Shown: piece after piece, positions 36,606 through 49,102 of the stretch
Numbering within the stretch: the stretch's first letter is position 1
Layout: each line of letters starts with the position of its first letter
Origin: Callaeas wilsoni
Lineage: Eukaryota > Chordata > Aves > Passeriformes > Callaeidae
Direction of reading: 5' to 3'
Length of the DNA stretch: 64,000 bases
NCBI GenBank assembly: GCA_013398955.1
Contig: VWPU01011889.1
Span: 16,888-80,887, forward strand
Made by a program: the position numbers and the translations under genes
Notes under the pieces: generated by a model
Database searches by the model: none
What the model saw: only the letters and a program-made list of their open reading frames with translations
What the model was told of the DNA's origin: nothing

Positions 36606-39600
36606 CTCTTTGACTCCTGGGTGCCAGAGGTTTGTTTCCTCAGAGCTTGCATTGCAGTGTAGTACACTCTGAGGGAGCCCTAAGGATGCATGAGGGGCCT
36701 TGGACTCCCCACCTCAAGCCCCAGTTCTCTCACCACATGCTATGAAAGCATTTGCAGCTCCAGTCTTTTGGTACAAACCTATTCCTCCTCTTCTGTCCCT
36801 CACATTTAAGTACAAATCAATTTTTCCTGCCCTACGCAGGGCATACAGGCACTTTTTTACGAGAAACACAATTACAGAACAGAACCTAATACCTCAAATC
36901 AGAAGTGCAAAAAGCTGCTGGTGGACTTCTAGGAATGAGGACCTGGGGGAGAAGGGGAGAGAGTTTGGCTAGAGGCAAAAGCAGCCTATAGAACAACCAG
37001 CAGCAGGCTGGCTATGCATAACCACTTATTAATTCCGTTTATAAGAGCCACAGCCCAGGGCAGAGTTGAACTCCTCCCTGCACGTAGGTGCAATCATGCA
37101 GCAGCCTTCACAGCAAAGGCTCTGCTGAAAAATTCCCAGCCCTGTCCCTCTGCCGAGCCTGCTGCTCCACTCCTCGTTCCTGCATGGAGCCACTGATGTT
37201 TTGGAGGGGGCGGGAGCCCGTCCCTTTCTGGCAACGCAGGCACCTCATGTAAATTCATTGAATAAATGCAGTCATTTCTCTCAGCTGATCCATCCCCACG
37301 TGTGCGTGCTGAAGCTGTGCCAGACCCTCAATGCAGCCAACTCTCCCACAGTTCATCACTCCTGAAGGTGAAACTGTTCGTCACCCTTATCAGCATTTCC
37401 CCCTTTCCTTCTCCTCCCCAAATGCCTTTTCTGAATTTCCTGGCCCTCCTTTCTCACAGGAGCCTGACTCCGCACAAGTCAAAATCGAACCCAGGCAGAG
37501 CCTTGAAAGAGACCTTGGAGAGTAAAGGACATTATAAAGTTATTTTAAGCTGAGGAAAACTGCATTTCCCCTTAGAGGTTGACTTCAGTCTCTAGAGCCC
37601 TTGAATTTTTAGACTTAAATCTGTCTCCTTGATAAGGCTCCATAGTAGCTGAGACCCACAAAGAAGTTTTTCAAAGCACGAGCAGACATAAATAACTAGA
37701 AACAAAACTGGAGCATCATCACTAGATGCTCACATGAGCTCTGGCTTCTGCAGTCAGTCCATGTGAGCCTTTAGTCACCTGAAACAGCACAACCCTCAGC
37801 TCCTCATGGACAAGGAAAGCTGTGCTGGATCAGCTGGAGACGATTCTTTCCCCTCTCTATATTGGAGTAAAGACCAACTCCTAGTCCCAGCCTGACTTGA
37901 ATAAATTACTCCAATTAAACAAGAGCCTGAAGAGCAGAGCTGCAGCATGGAGCCCACCCCAGCTGCTACTGACCCCAAGCTCTGTGCAGGCCAGCAACAC
38001 CTTATCACATCCCACAGGGCTGGACAGAACATGAAAGAGATCTCCTTCCTGCAAGGGATGCTTGTCACCTCTGGGTGCTGCTCTGAGCAGAACCCCCCAC
38101 GCCAACCACGGACATCCAGGGATTTCAGTGGCTGTTTTGCCTTGTGCAGTGTAACTCCTGGAAGCTGAAAACACATGGTCAAAACAGACTTCAAAATTCA
38201 CAGACTCAAAGCTTTTATCCAGCTGTGGAGGCTCTATGGGCTTAGGTTTACATCATCTTCACTTTTATTAACTTCAGCTGCTGTAGAAGCCTTCTCAAGC
38301 AGGAAAATTAGGGTTTGGTTCTCTTATATTAAGAATCTTGGATAGTAAAGCACAGAAGGTACTCAGAGCATGCAGTAAGAGATCTGTCAGAAAAGAAAAT
38401 GGAAATAATCTATTATTTTAAAGAACACACAAGCAGCCAGCCAAGGAACCTTTTAATTTTTTAATTAGAGATGTTTTTCTGGCTTTTTTGAATTTGGAGA
38501 GGGAGCGATAGAGACTTTTATCAGAGTCTTTTCCATATTCAGTTACCTAGCTCTATATGCACTTCTAAAGAAATTAAACATTACTTACTTTCCAGAAGTG
38601 ACTGTGGATGCCTTAAACTGAGACTTTGAGACTCTTCATATGGCTTTTAATTGCATTTAAAAGAGTGTGCTATCATTTATCAAATCTGTTACCTTTCAAA
38701 GCATCGTCAACCTTATTTCTTCAAAGAGGCACTACAGTTCCCAACCACCAAAAAATTCCTGCCCATACTTTGCCACCTTTTCACTGTACATTTTCATACC
38801 TAGGGTAGCAATGACAGAAGTAATCCCATGGGGACATCCATAATACTTATAAAAACAGGGTGCATCAGACTTGCTCCTTAAAAAAAAGGAGTATCTCTAC
38901 ATTTGGAACCTACGCAAAATTCAAACCTGAGAACAGCCAAAAGTTTGGCATTAGAGCTGAGATCCATTTGGTTCACTCCCTGACTCCCTCTGCTCAGACA
39001 AGCAGTTTTTTGCATCTGCTGAGCACATGCAACCTTGCCATGCTGCCAGAGCCAGGAGCCACACGCCCCTGCCAGTGGCAAGCAGCCCACCAGTGGCATC
39101 TCACTCCTGGGAAAGGCACAGCTTGAGGCCCAGCTGAGCTCCAAACTATGGGGGAACAGACAGCCAACAGCAAAAGTTGAGAAGCTCTTTGCCTTTTCTG
39201 CGTGTGTGTTGTACAGGCTAAGCTGTCATTGGATCTCTTGGAATCAAAACTACATCATCATTTGAAAACCTAGACCCTGAATCCAGCTAAAGGTCTCCTG
39301 GTAAACCAAAAATGCTCCTTTAACACAGCATGTTGACACAGGAAGGTCCTGCACACATGCTCCTCTACCAGGGCATACTGTGACACGCTAGAAGCCAAGC
39401 CATAGTCACTTCTTAGCCTGAGAGTCCAAGAGAAGCTGCTGCAGTCATTGGGTTTAACCTGCATTACAAAGCATAGCACTGAATGTCTGGGTTGGACATA
39501 TTGAAGCAAAGCTGTGTTTTGATCTCATCAGCCTGAGATCAGCATTATGTTTATCACCAACAAAGCTAATACCTGCTTAGCTGTCTGCAATCCTCACCCT

Positions 39601-42177
39601 TCTCATGTGGACAGCATCAACTTTACCTCCCTCTGCATGTGGCTCCATCTGCATGCTTGGGGTTCAGATGCGACACACCTGCTTTAGCATCTGTAACTAC
39701 ACCATAACTTCTTAGTGAGATTGAGGAGGCAGTAATTCAAGACAGCCAGAAACACTTGACCAGTGAGTCCAGGCTGCCACAGCGTAATCGTGTGCTGCAG
39801 CTCTAAAGACACTGAAGGGAGGCAGCACATCTGCAAGGAGGAGCTGAGCCACACGCAGAGCTTTACAAGCCACTTCTGCTTCGAGCTGCTTTGAATGAGC
39901 CACAGCCACCTCTGCCCAGCCTCAGGCTACAGGGATGAAGAGGCCTGAGCTTGCAGCAGTTCTGGAAGTTAAAGGTGCCGAAGTTTTGGCCATTGTTTCC
40001 TATGCTCCCCTATTTCATGCATTAATAAGATCAAACCACCACCTCCAGATCTCCCTCAGCTTTAGAGAGCTTGTTATTAGACACTGCAGAAACATATAAA
40101 CCATTTTTGAACTCTCTAAAGCCATATTCCCTGAAAGGGGAATAATTTCCCTAGACGGTCACATTCAGTTCCTTTATGCATCATAACTGCTACTTGATCC
40201 TTTGCAGCAGTAATGGCCTGAAGGAATGGCTGGACCCTGGACTGAAAGCACCAGGTATCAGACACAGACACACAAAAGGGACAGAGCTTGTCAAGCATTT
40301 GCAGTTTAACGGGTAAATAAGAATAAACTGACTGCACATCTGAAGCATGGTAAAGGGACAAAACTTGATCAAGTTGTCAGAGCAAATAAGTGGACAGGCA
40401 AGACTATTACCAGCATGTCCTGAAACCCTTCCAGCAGCTTTTTCTCCTTCCCTGCCCTGCTGCCAACCTGCTGAACTTGACCCTTGGCTGTAACTTCTTT
40501 GTAGACCTTACTGATGCAGAAATGTTAACAGTAAGTGGAGCTGCACCACAGCTGCAGTCATCATCAGATATTCTTCTCAGCAGCCACAGGATGATTTGTC
40601 ACTTCTGCATCAACATTCATTTTGGGTGCTCAGCTCCACAAACAGTCCAAACAGTAGTCATTCATTCACTATTTGATCCAAAAATAGACTTGGGTTGGCA
40701 AGAAACAGGTCACCAGGAAAATGTAATTCAGCAGACAGAATCAGCAGCTATCACTACCCCCAGCAAACCAAAGTCACCCCTGGCAACTTCAAATCAATGA
40801 GTGCACAAGAATAACCAGCCTGGTTCCTGATGCCAACTTGCTCACTGTGAACACACTTCCATTCATTTTTCCATTTGCATTGCTGAGACCCAAATCAAAG
40901 TCATTGTCCAGGTCTCAAGTACAGACAGAATTGTCATTTTTCAGCACTACTCAGAAGGTCCAACTTTGTTTCTGCTTCCAGGTCAGGTTATTTCTCACAC
41001 CCCCACAATGTCTATGCTAGATCAACTGAATGTTGTTGGAGCTGCACTCTCACTTCTGAGGTGCTTATAGAGAGATTAGCTTTGAATTTATTTCTGTCAT
41101 TTTAAATGCTAGAGGCAACTTAGAAAAAAGCCATAAACCAATTTTTGCAATGTTGCTCTAAATAAGCTGATTTGCTATCAGAGTTCAGGTAACATTTGCC
41201 ATCACTACTTCCCATCAGTTGCACAGACAGTGTGATAAACAGCTGCTGTTGTAGTTAATATGCACAGGTACTTTTGTACTTGTGTGTAGACACAAACATA
41301 AAATTGCAGAGTGTGTGTATTCTAGTCCATAGTCACTGGCCAAATAGAGCTGCTGTTTGGTACTACCAGAGAAATCCCTAATACAAGAGGACGAAACTGC
41401 AGACCTGGAGCAATTCAGGGTGCCATTCAACAGCACTGAAGCTACCAGTGTACTTCTGGTGCACTTCTGACATTTGACACAGACAACATCTGGAACTGCT
41501 GGCTCCCTGGAGCTCCTAGGGAAAAAAAGTGCTCCCAGCTAGCTCTTAAAGAAGGTTTTTGGTCATAAATGCATTTTAATTGAAGCTTAATTAGAAGAAG
41601 CAATCTTGATTAAATTTACTTGAGGAAAAGGTTTCTCAGGTCCAGGTTAGAAATAGAGACTAGTACTCTGAACAGATGGGGCTATCCAGGTATCCTGACC
41701 ATTTCACTCTGTGTAAATAAGGAGTGGGAAAGCAACTATATTACCCAGAAAAAGCTGTGGGGGGGAAAATAATACTCAATTTTAACTGCCAGTAAAATAA
41801 CCTGCAGCAGTTGCTGTATATGTGGTTGCACAAAGGCAGGATAATTCCCAAGCTCTTACTTGGATCTAGCAGACAAGAGACCAGCATTTGATTCCCTGCT
41901 CACCAAACACTCAAGGAGCCAGAAAACTAAAAACTGTTTCTGTGAAGCATATTGTTATTACGAGGCTGCATCTTGCACGGCTGTGCTGGCCAGAGTCCCC
42001 ACTGAGAGGGCGAGTTTGGAGAGCTGGCTCCTTGATCTGGCCCAGTCTTCCAACACTGCAGCAACTGGCATGAAAACCCTCCTCCCAGGCTGCCATGGAG
42101 AGAGCAGAGATTTATGCTTGTCATGTCCACAAAGCAAGCGTGATGTCTCTGTGCTTAGATGTAGAACATCAACAGCT
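36606..42177. other. Unique non-coding sequence, no gene recognised
   Basis: I find no gene or repeat. A GGGGGCGGGAG motif at about 37,205 is an isolated Sp1-like GC box. The frames of 120-136 codons (for example 40,390-40,800, plus) are unrecognised and overlap antisense frames. Confidence 0.4.
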
Positions 42178-42215
42178 ATATTAAGAACATATATTAAGAA
42201 TATATATTAAGAAGG
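42178..42215. repeat. 13-bp tandem repeat, three units
   Basis: ATATTAAGAACAT (42,178-42,190) is followed by ATATTAAGAATAT (42,191-42,203) and a partial third unit ATATTAAGAAGG. It is a short AT-rich minisatellite-like tract. Confidence 0.8.
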
Positions 42216-42242
42216 ATGAAGTATGAAGAATTTCCTAAACAG

Positions 42243-42350
42243 CTTTTATTGTTCAAGCACTAATCTCAACCCAGAATTTTACCAGGTATCACCTGCTATT
42301 TTCTTTTTCATTCTCACAACACCTGCAGGTGATAACTGTCAGATTAATTT
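42243..42350 (-). repeat. L2/MIR-type relic, antisense
   Basis: The plus strand contains GTTCAAGCACTAATCTCAAC, ACCAGGTATCACCTGC and CATTCTCACAACACCTGCAG, followed by GTGATAAC. This resembles the reverse complement of the L2/MIR 3' end (aagcact..., tcctcacaacaaccctgtgaggta). It is old and diverged. Confidence 0.4.
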
Positions 42351-42486
42351 TAAATGTTTGGTTTAGAAGTGCTTGATTTTTACTTGAGAGTAAAAATTCC
42401 AGCATCTCTTTATTCTATGCACTAGGAAGACGCCAGTGTTTTTATGTGCCTGCTGTGTCAACAAAGACATTTGGGGACCATAATAA

Positions 42487-42640
42487 GTGCCCTCTACAGC
42501 AGGCACCATCCCAAAGTTCAGAATATTTCATAGACACTAACTAAGCCTTAAGGCATCCACAGTCAAATATTATGACCTCCCTTTCGCAGATGGACACACG
42601 GAGGTTGTGACTTGCCAGTGGACAATGTTATTTCTATTTC
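42487..42640 (-). repeat. MIR/L2-type relic, antisense
   Basis: The plus strand shows GTGCCCTCTACAGCAGGCAC, CATAGACACTAACTAAGCC, then TATTATGACCTCCCTTTCGC, AGATGGACACACGGAGG and GTGACTTGCCAG. In order this follows the reverse complement of a MIR/L2 3' end (ctatgtgccaggcac ... tattatccccattttacagatgaggaaactgaggc ... gtgacttgccca). It lies about 140 bases from another relic of the same kind. Confidence 0.55.
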
Positions 42641-45600
42641 TGCTTCTGGCTCCAGCTTACAGAGCATCCTGGCACAGGCCCCTGCACCAAACACCTCCCT
42701 GGTGTGGGCAGAACTTCTCCACATGCTTCCAAGAGCTTGCACCAGGCCTGCTCCTAATTCAACAAAGACACAGGATTCAGCACATCAGGAAAGGAGCACA
42801 GCTTTGGCAGCTCCTGCAACGACTTTTCTGAGAGGCTGGCAACCTTCAGGGCTTCTCCTGGAAGCCAAGTCCAGGGCTGTGACTATGCTTCAAAGAGGAA
42901 AGTTTAAATCGCACCCCATAGGAAATACATGTATATCTATACAGAAATGCAGCAGAATGAATCCTCTTGAATTAGTTTTTAAGCTTTTTTTAAAACATTT
43001 CTCACTGTTCCCCATGTTAACTAGCCCAGCAACACTGCTAGCACCAAGTTAGAGCTATGAGACACATTTATCAACAACCATTCATCCAATAACCAAGTGA
43101 GAAGCTGCGTGGAACCCTGCTGTTACCACAGAGAGGCACTTACCCCATCTCAAAGCTTATTTTATGCTCATGAGCTTATACCCAGATTTCCTTCTCTGCT
43201 ACAAGCAAGCTGTTTAAAGGGTTTCTAACTTAAAATGGAAAATGGCTTTTTTAAAGCTTAAAAGTCACAACAGAATGCTCCACACGCCCAGCATGTCAAG
43301 TCAACACACAGAGAGCAAGACAACCATAATGCAGTATCTTCTTAGGCAACTTCATAACACCTTCCTGCCTCAGGAGAGCCTTCTTTCACTCCCTGTTTTC
43401 CCCTCCTGCCTGGCCTATCTTTTATAAGCCCCTCAAGTATTATCTCAGCATTGCTGCTTCATCCTGGTGCACCAGGATGCTGCTGGAGGTGCTCAAGGGT
43501 TTTAGCATCCCAGAAGTGTGCACAACTAACCTGTAGCTTGCAGCCTTCCTTTTCCCAGGCAGACAGATGTTGAGTTCAGCTGAAGCTATTAGGGAACACA
43601 AACCAGGTTTCCATGGTTATGGGAGCCTGAGCTACTCATCTCAGGGAAAAATGCAATGCACGAACCACTGTTAGGAAGCAGCAGAAACAAAGCCAGACTT
43701 ATGGGCAGCTGTGTAGAACAGCTCCTTGATGTTTTACATGTGGGCACCAGCACAAAAAGCAGCCAAACAACTTTCTTGCAGTCTGGGGATCTGCAGGCTT
43801 AGACAGCAACAGTGTCTTATACGTGTTCCACTGCACTTGTGCTGTGACAGTATCTGCAGTACAGATGGGCAGGGCTGTGTTTCTGACTCTTGCTCACCTG
43901 GGAGAGCCCTCATACCCTCTAAAGGGGGGTCCATGCTGCAGGAAGAGGCATTTATTTATTACCAGAGAGAGTAAACTGTCAATAGATCTGAGCTGCTGGT
44001 CTCGCAGGCGAGATGAAGCAGGTGCAGGCTGCTCTCCGGGGCACAAATAAAAAGCTCGCGCATGAAAACCCTGTGAAGGCGAAATCTGCAGGTGTGAATT
44101 TGCAAATCTGTCCCATTAAATTAGAAGGTTTTAGCTCAGTGTGCTGCAAAAATACACACAGAAAGCCACAGACCTCTCCCTCCCCTTCTCTGAGCAAAGC
44201 ATAACACACTTTGCTTCATGCTGTCCCAAAAGTAAAATGGTTTACGATCAAAAGCCCGTGCTGCTTCAAATTGAAACGCTGATCAGGCTGAGGATGCTGA
44301 TACAATGTGGAAGTGACAACTGCAGAGCCCCAGCAAATTTCTGAGGCAGTGACTCTCCAGGGCAGGGAACATCACATTCTCAATCCCATTTATGGTGCTA
44401 GAATAGCATCACAGCTATGTTAATTCCCAGGCAAGGAAATTATTCTTTCAGAGCAGAATAAAATAGATTTCAGGGTTATTTTGGGAGTTCAGACCAGGGA
44501 ATCAGTTGATCACCTTTCCCCATCCCCCTGATATTTCTCTCTACAGCTACTGCCTGTCCTGACATCAGAGCAGCCCAGGCTTAGCAACACCTATGCCTGG
44601 TAATCAAACTCCACCAACACCTTGGGAACCTGTGAACCCTGTGCTGCCAAAGCCTGTCTGAGCAGCAGCCACCAAGGCTGGAGCTCATGACCTTCTGCCA
44701 GGGCAGGAGCCATGTGCTCCACCAGCAATGGGCACTGCCCACACACGCTCCCAGCTTGTTTCATTCCCCCCAGCCACTGCTCCATTGCACAGCACGGGGG
44801 TACCAGAGCTAACGAATGCTGGAACAGAGACACTTATCCAATATGGAATCAGATCAAGATAAGCCAATTACTTTTCCACAGTGTTTGGCCCTGATCCACA
44901 ATTAACAAATCAATTAAAATATTATTTTCCCTTCCTCTGAAGGGAACCAAGCCATCACCATCAATACTGCTGTATCCTAGTCTGTAGGACTTTCCAGAAG
45001 AGCACAAAAGGCTTGAGGAGAAGAAACATAGAAACATCCAAGGAGGAGGGCATTTTTTTTCCCTATTTCAGGGCAGATTTGGCTGGTATTGACCACTCAA
45101 GGATGACTTCACTTTCTAAAGAGTCACCTGTGGGACTAATTTGTTCGACAAATGAGACTCTGTGGGGTGCAAAAGCATAAACACACATACGATGCCAAGG
45201 CAGTGTTTAGATCCACACTAAAACATCTCCAAAGTGCCTAGCTGGAAAATAGGCTTTCACAGATCCGTATTCCGTAGGACAAACAATGATTTTGTAATTT
45301 CTTTGACCACACCATACTGCATATTACAGCAGACCTAAGCAGTCTCATCATAACCACACAAAAGAATTGCTGGAGCTCAGCACCTGCCCATCAGGGTGTC
45401 TCAGGCAAACTGCTTGCTGAGGCAGACATTTGAGACTCTACTTAAAACATATTTGCCTTAGCAAGGGTTATTCCTAAACAATTAGTGCCACTCTCCTCAA
45501 GGCTGTACATTATTCATTTAGCTCCTGAGGCACTCGAGAAGGATCCAAGATGTACAGATCTTATGAGCAATTCAAACTCAGGGCAGGGATCTGATGCTGT

Positions 45601-48600
45601 TCTCTCTCCAGTAAAACTCTGCTGGCCAAAGGCTCCCGAGAGCAGCTCGTGAGCTGCTCAAGCTGCACAGCATCAAATGCATGGGGGTTTTTAATCTGTC
45701 CAGTCTGCCATTAATTGCAATGACTTGTGTGCCATTAAGTCTCATCTGCTTGACCTTCTCACCCTAAATCCCTGCAATAAAGTTGCAGTAATTCGTACTC
45801 CTTGCAACCAAACTTGACCACTCTTCTGTGCATTCAAACCAAGTGCATTTTAACAGCAGCTCACTGGGAATGCCTCAGGACACTCAGGTACATCTGCTGT
45901 GGTTCCTTTTCCTCTCTTAGGCAGAGAGAGGAAGGAAATACACACACACACAAAGCACTGCTGCTCTTGAGAGGGGCTGCAGAGTCTCACCAAAAGGAAG
46001 TGTCTCTTCTTCTACTGATTACAGCCCTCAACTCAGCTTGGCTATGGTCTGTGACTTGCGGGTCCCTCTCAAACACCCAACCCAAGGGCTCTGGCTGGCC
46101 CCACACTTTGATAAATCTGGAATTGGGGAGAAACTGTCCTGCACTGGACAGATAAAGATACCACGTGTCTGTGGCCATATCCCACTGGGCAACCCTGTTA
46201 CTGCCTGGCAAGCAGGATGGCCTACAAATGAGTGAAGGTTTGGGTTGTCACACCTGTTTTCTCAAATAACTGTGCAGAGACTGAAAGGAAAGAAACTCTA
46301 GATCTATCAGATACTTTTCAATATAATCCTTCTGTGTAATATGCTAGTAAGTATAGTTCAAAATAAATCAATAAACCCGAGTAACCAACAGAGGAAGGAA
46401 TTTCTTGATGACAGAAACATCCATTAATGTCTTGTTGGTTGAGCTTCAGAAAAGGCCTGGCACATCTATAAATAGCTACACATAGTGCTTCCTATTCAAG
46501 AACAAGAATGAAGTGCAAAGGCAAACTAATCTGTAAGGCTGGTGCCCAGTGACTTGGAGTGCTGGCACACTCTTCTGTCATTCACACAGGGCCAGATACC
46601 AAGTCAGTGGCTACATGGTTAAACAGCTTTCCAGAAGTAGTGCTGGCACAGGGCAGAGCAGCAGTGGAAGCAGGACTCTGCTGTCCCACAGCACATATCA
46701 CAGAGCTGACACTTTTGATAGCTTTTCTCTCACAGCTCTGTGCAGCAGCCAGGGTTTGTCCCACCAGAACTGCAGATCTGGGAGGAGACAAACCCTCCTA
46801 CAGCCAAGAGAGAGAACTCCAGAAGCAGGCCAGCATCCCACCCTCCACCTGCACACCCCAACCTTTGCTGCAGGGGCTCCCAACCAGGTACTCCCACAAG
46901 CAATGGGGGGCTGCCACAGTGCAATACAGCTCAGTACAGACCACTGTTCCATGAGACCCTGGGCTAGGAAAAGCCCAGGAAAAAAGTGAGATTGCAGCAG
47001 CTCTATGATTGGTTCTGCAGCAGCAGGAGCTCTGCACTGACTCAGGTAGCTCAGTCTGTAGCCCGGAATAAACGTGCTTTTCAGCTGACCCCATGGAGCA
47101 AGGACCACTACCCACACTCAGACTGGAACATAACCCTTTGGTTTTAAGATACCATCACTAAGAAAGTATGCGGGCTTTAAACTAATACTCCATGATCCTG
47201 TCAACCTACAGTCCATGTGGGAAGGTACTACAATAACATTCTCATGTCTACCCTGAGCTTCTGATTGGTTTCTAGGTGCAATTTAACAAAATCAGGGTTT
47301 TTTTGGCTTATATAAGAAGCCTGTCACCCAGGTAAAACCCCTGAAGATAACTAGCCAGCAGTATAGATTCACACAAATTTAAAAACTCATTTCTCATAGC
47401 ATACCTTGCTTTTTGAAGAAAGCACCACTATAAAACAGTTCTTATCTTGAGCCTCTTCCTTCAAGTTTTGAGAAGTGCCTTACTATTTGTTTGTTGCTTT
47501 CCAATACTATCTGAGCAGAGATTAGACAGCAGCTGATGTTGTGAACGCTGTGCATAGATCTTTGAGAAATATCCATCTTCCATACAGAGCAATCAAGCAT
47601 GAGACACTGAACCACTGAGAGTGAACAGTTTCAATTTAGAGTAAAAGCAAAAACTAAATCTGCCCAGATATATCTGTTATTTTCTAAATTAAGTCTAGGT
47701 TTTCTAATAAATTACACTTCATAAAAACTGGGGGACCAGGAAAGCTCTATTATCTTTTCACAAAATGAAAAGCTTCGTGTGTAGGCTACAGAAATAAACA
47801 CTATGATTTGATATCTCCTTTTCCATAACAGGCAGCAGTATCACCTACACATAGATACTTCTGCATGCTTCCATTTCTACTAATTTCTTAGGATCCAAGG
47901 TCCTACTTACTGAAAGGCACATCTCATGGAATGTGTACTCACCTCTCAATCTCTGAGCCGTTCACACCCATCTCTAGCAAAACCACACCTTTAAATCTGC
48001 ATTATGTAACCATTCCCCTGTACTCCCTGATTTTCCAGCAGGTAACTTGTTTTTAAAGTTGCAGTTCAAAGGCTGTCTTTGAAGGATGGGCTATGCCTCT
48101 GAAAGCACAACCTCCATGCTCGCCACCTCGAGCAAAGGCCTGTCCTCAGAGCAGCCCTCTTCTGAGTTTGATTCTTGGACACAGTCAAAACCTTTGCAGG
48201 TACTGAACTCCAATTTATAAGAGTCACAGTACTCCTATGGGAATGCTCAGGATGCTGGGAGGTAGAGGAAGAAAGTGAACACCCTAGAGATCTCGCTGTC
48301 TCTTAATGCCACAAAAAAATCTTCACTTAAGACTAAAAACTGCATCCTTTAATCTCTATATGTACACTAGGATATTTACACATGGGTCAATAGCAGAAAA
48401 CATCACATTTCCTCAAAGCCCCTAAACCTGGGAATCATACATGCTAAAAGCAAGCATAATTACTGTGCTGACTTACTGCCACTCCATTTCTTTATGTCAA
48501 AGGAGGGCAATAATATCCTCACTCAGAGAGGTTATCTGCATATGAACCAGGGCCATAGATGCTTCCTCAACAAGCCCCCAGACTTTATTTATTACCACCA

Positions 48601-49003
48601 CTGAGAATTGTCTTTTGGATTTCCACCCCCACCCCACTCCTCCAATTATACAAGAACAGCTCCGCATTTTCCAACAGTGAGACAGTCTCATCAGGGTGAC
48701 TGCAGTGAAGTACCACACAGGGCCAAATAAAAGTGTTCTGCCATCTTCAACTAACCCAAAAATAGCTGAAGAATATTTTTAATAAGTTTAGCTGCCTTTC
48801 CCCACTAACACACTGCTTCAAACTTGTGGTTCACACCTCCATTCTCTTATTAAGGGAAAGTCCCTGGAGAACTACATCTTTCACGTTGCAATAAGGAGTC
48901 TCCCTGTCGTTCATTAGAGATAGGAATTTTCTGATGTTCTACCTCACAGTATCGTGGAAAAGCTGGTTTATTCCTAATAGTGTTAGAATGAGAGTTTTCC
49001 TAG
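42641..49003. other. Unique non-coding sequence, no gene recognised
   Basis: Over 6 kb with no recognised gene or transposon. It holds a perfect palindrome at 43,460-43,479 and a short (CA)n tract near 45,940. Frames of up to 146 codons around 46,550-47,117 overlap on both strands and carry no known domain. Confidence 0.4.
43460..43479. repeat. Perfect 20-bp palindrome
   Basis: CATCCTGGTGCACCAGGATG equals its own reverse complement with no spacer. It could be a dimeric protein binding site or a chance cruciform. Confidence 0.85.
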
Positions 49004-49055
49004 CACTTTCAAGGATGACCTTGAGTAAGTTGCTTTACTCTGTGCCTACTTGTGC
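49004..49055 (+). repeat. MIR SINE fragment, sense
   Basis: The plus strand reads GATGACCTTGAGTAAGTTGC, then TTTACTCTGTGCCTACTTGTG. This is the well-known central MIR segment (gtgaccttgggcaagttacttaacctctctgtgcctcag). It is the only MIR-like relic in the window on the plus strand. Confidence 0.6.
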
Positions 49056-49102
49056 TTTGTAGCACTGATAAAGCTTTTGGCTTCCTTTTTGTAGCACTGA
49101 TA
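49056..49102 (+). repeat. 15-bp direct repeat with 32-bp period
   Basis: TTTGTAGCACTGATA occurs exactly at 49,056-49,070 and again at 49,088-49,102, directly after the MIR fragment. The intervening 17 bases are unrelated. It may be a small local duplication. Confidence 0.75.
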
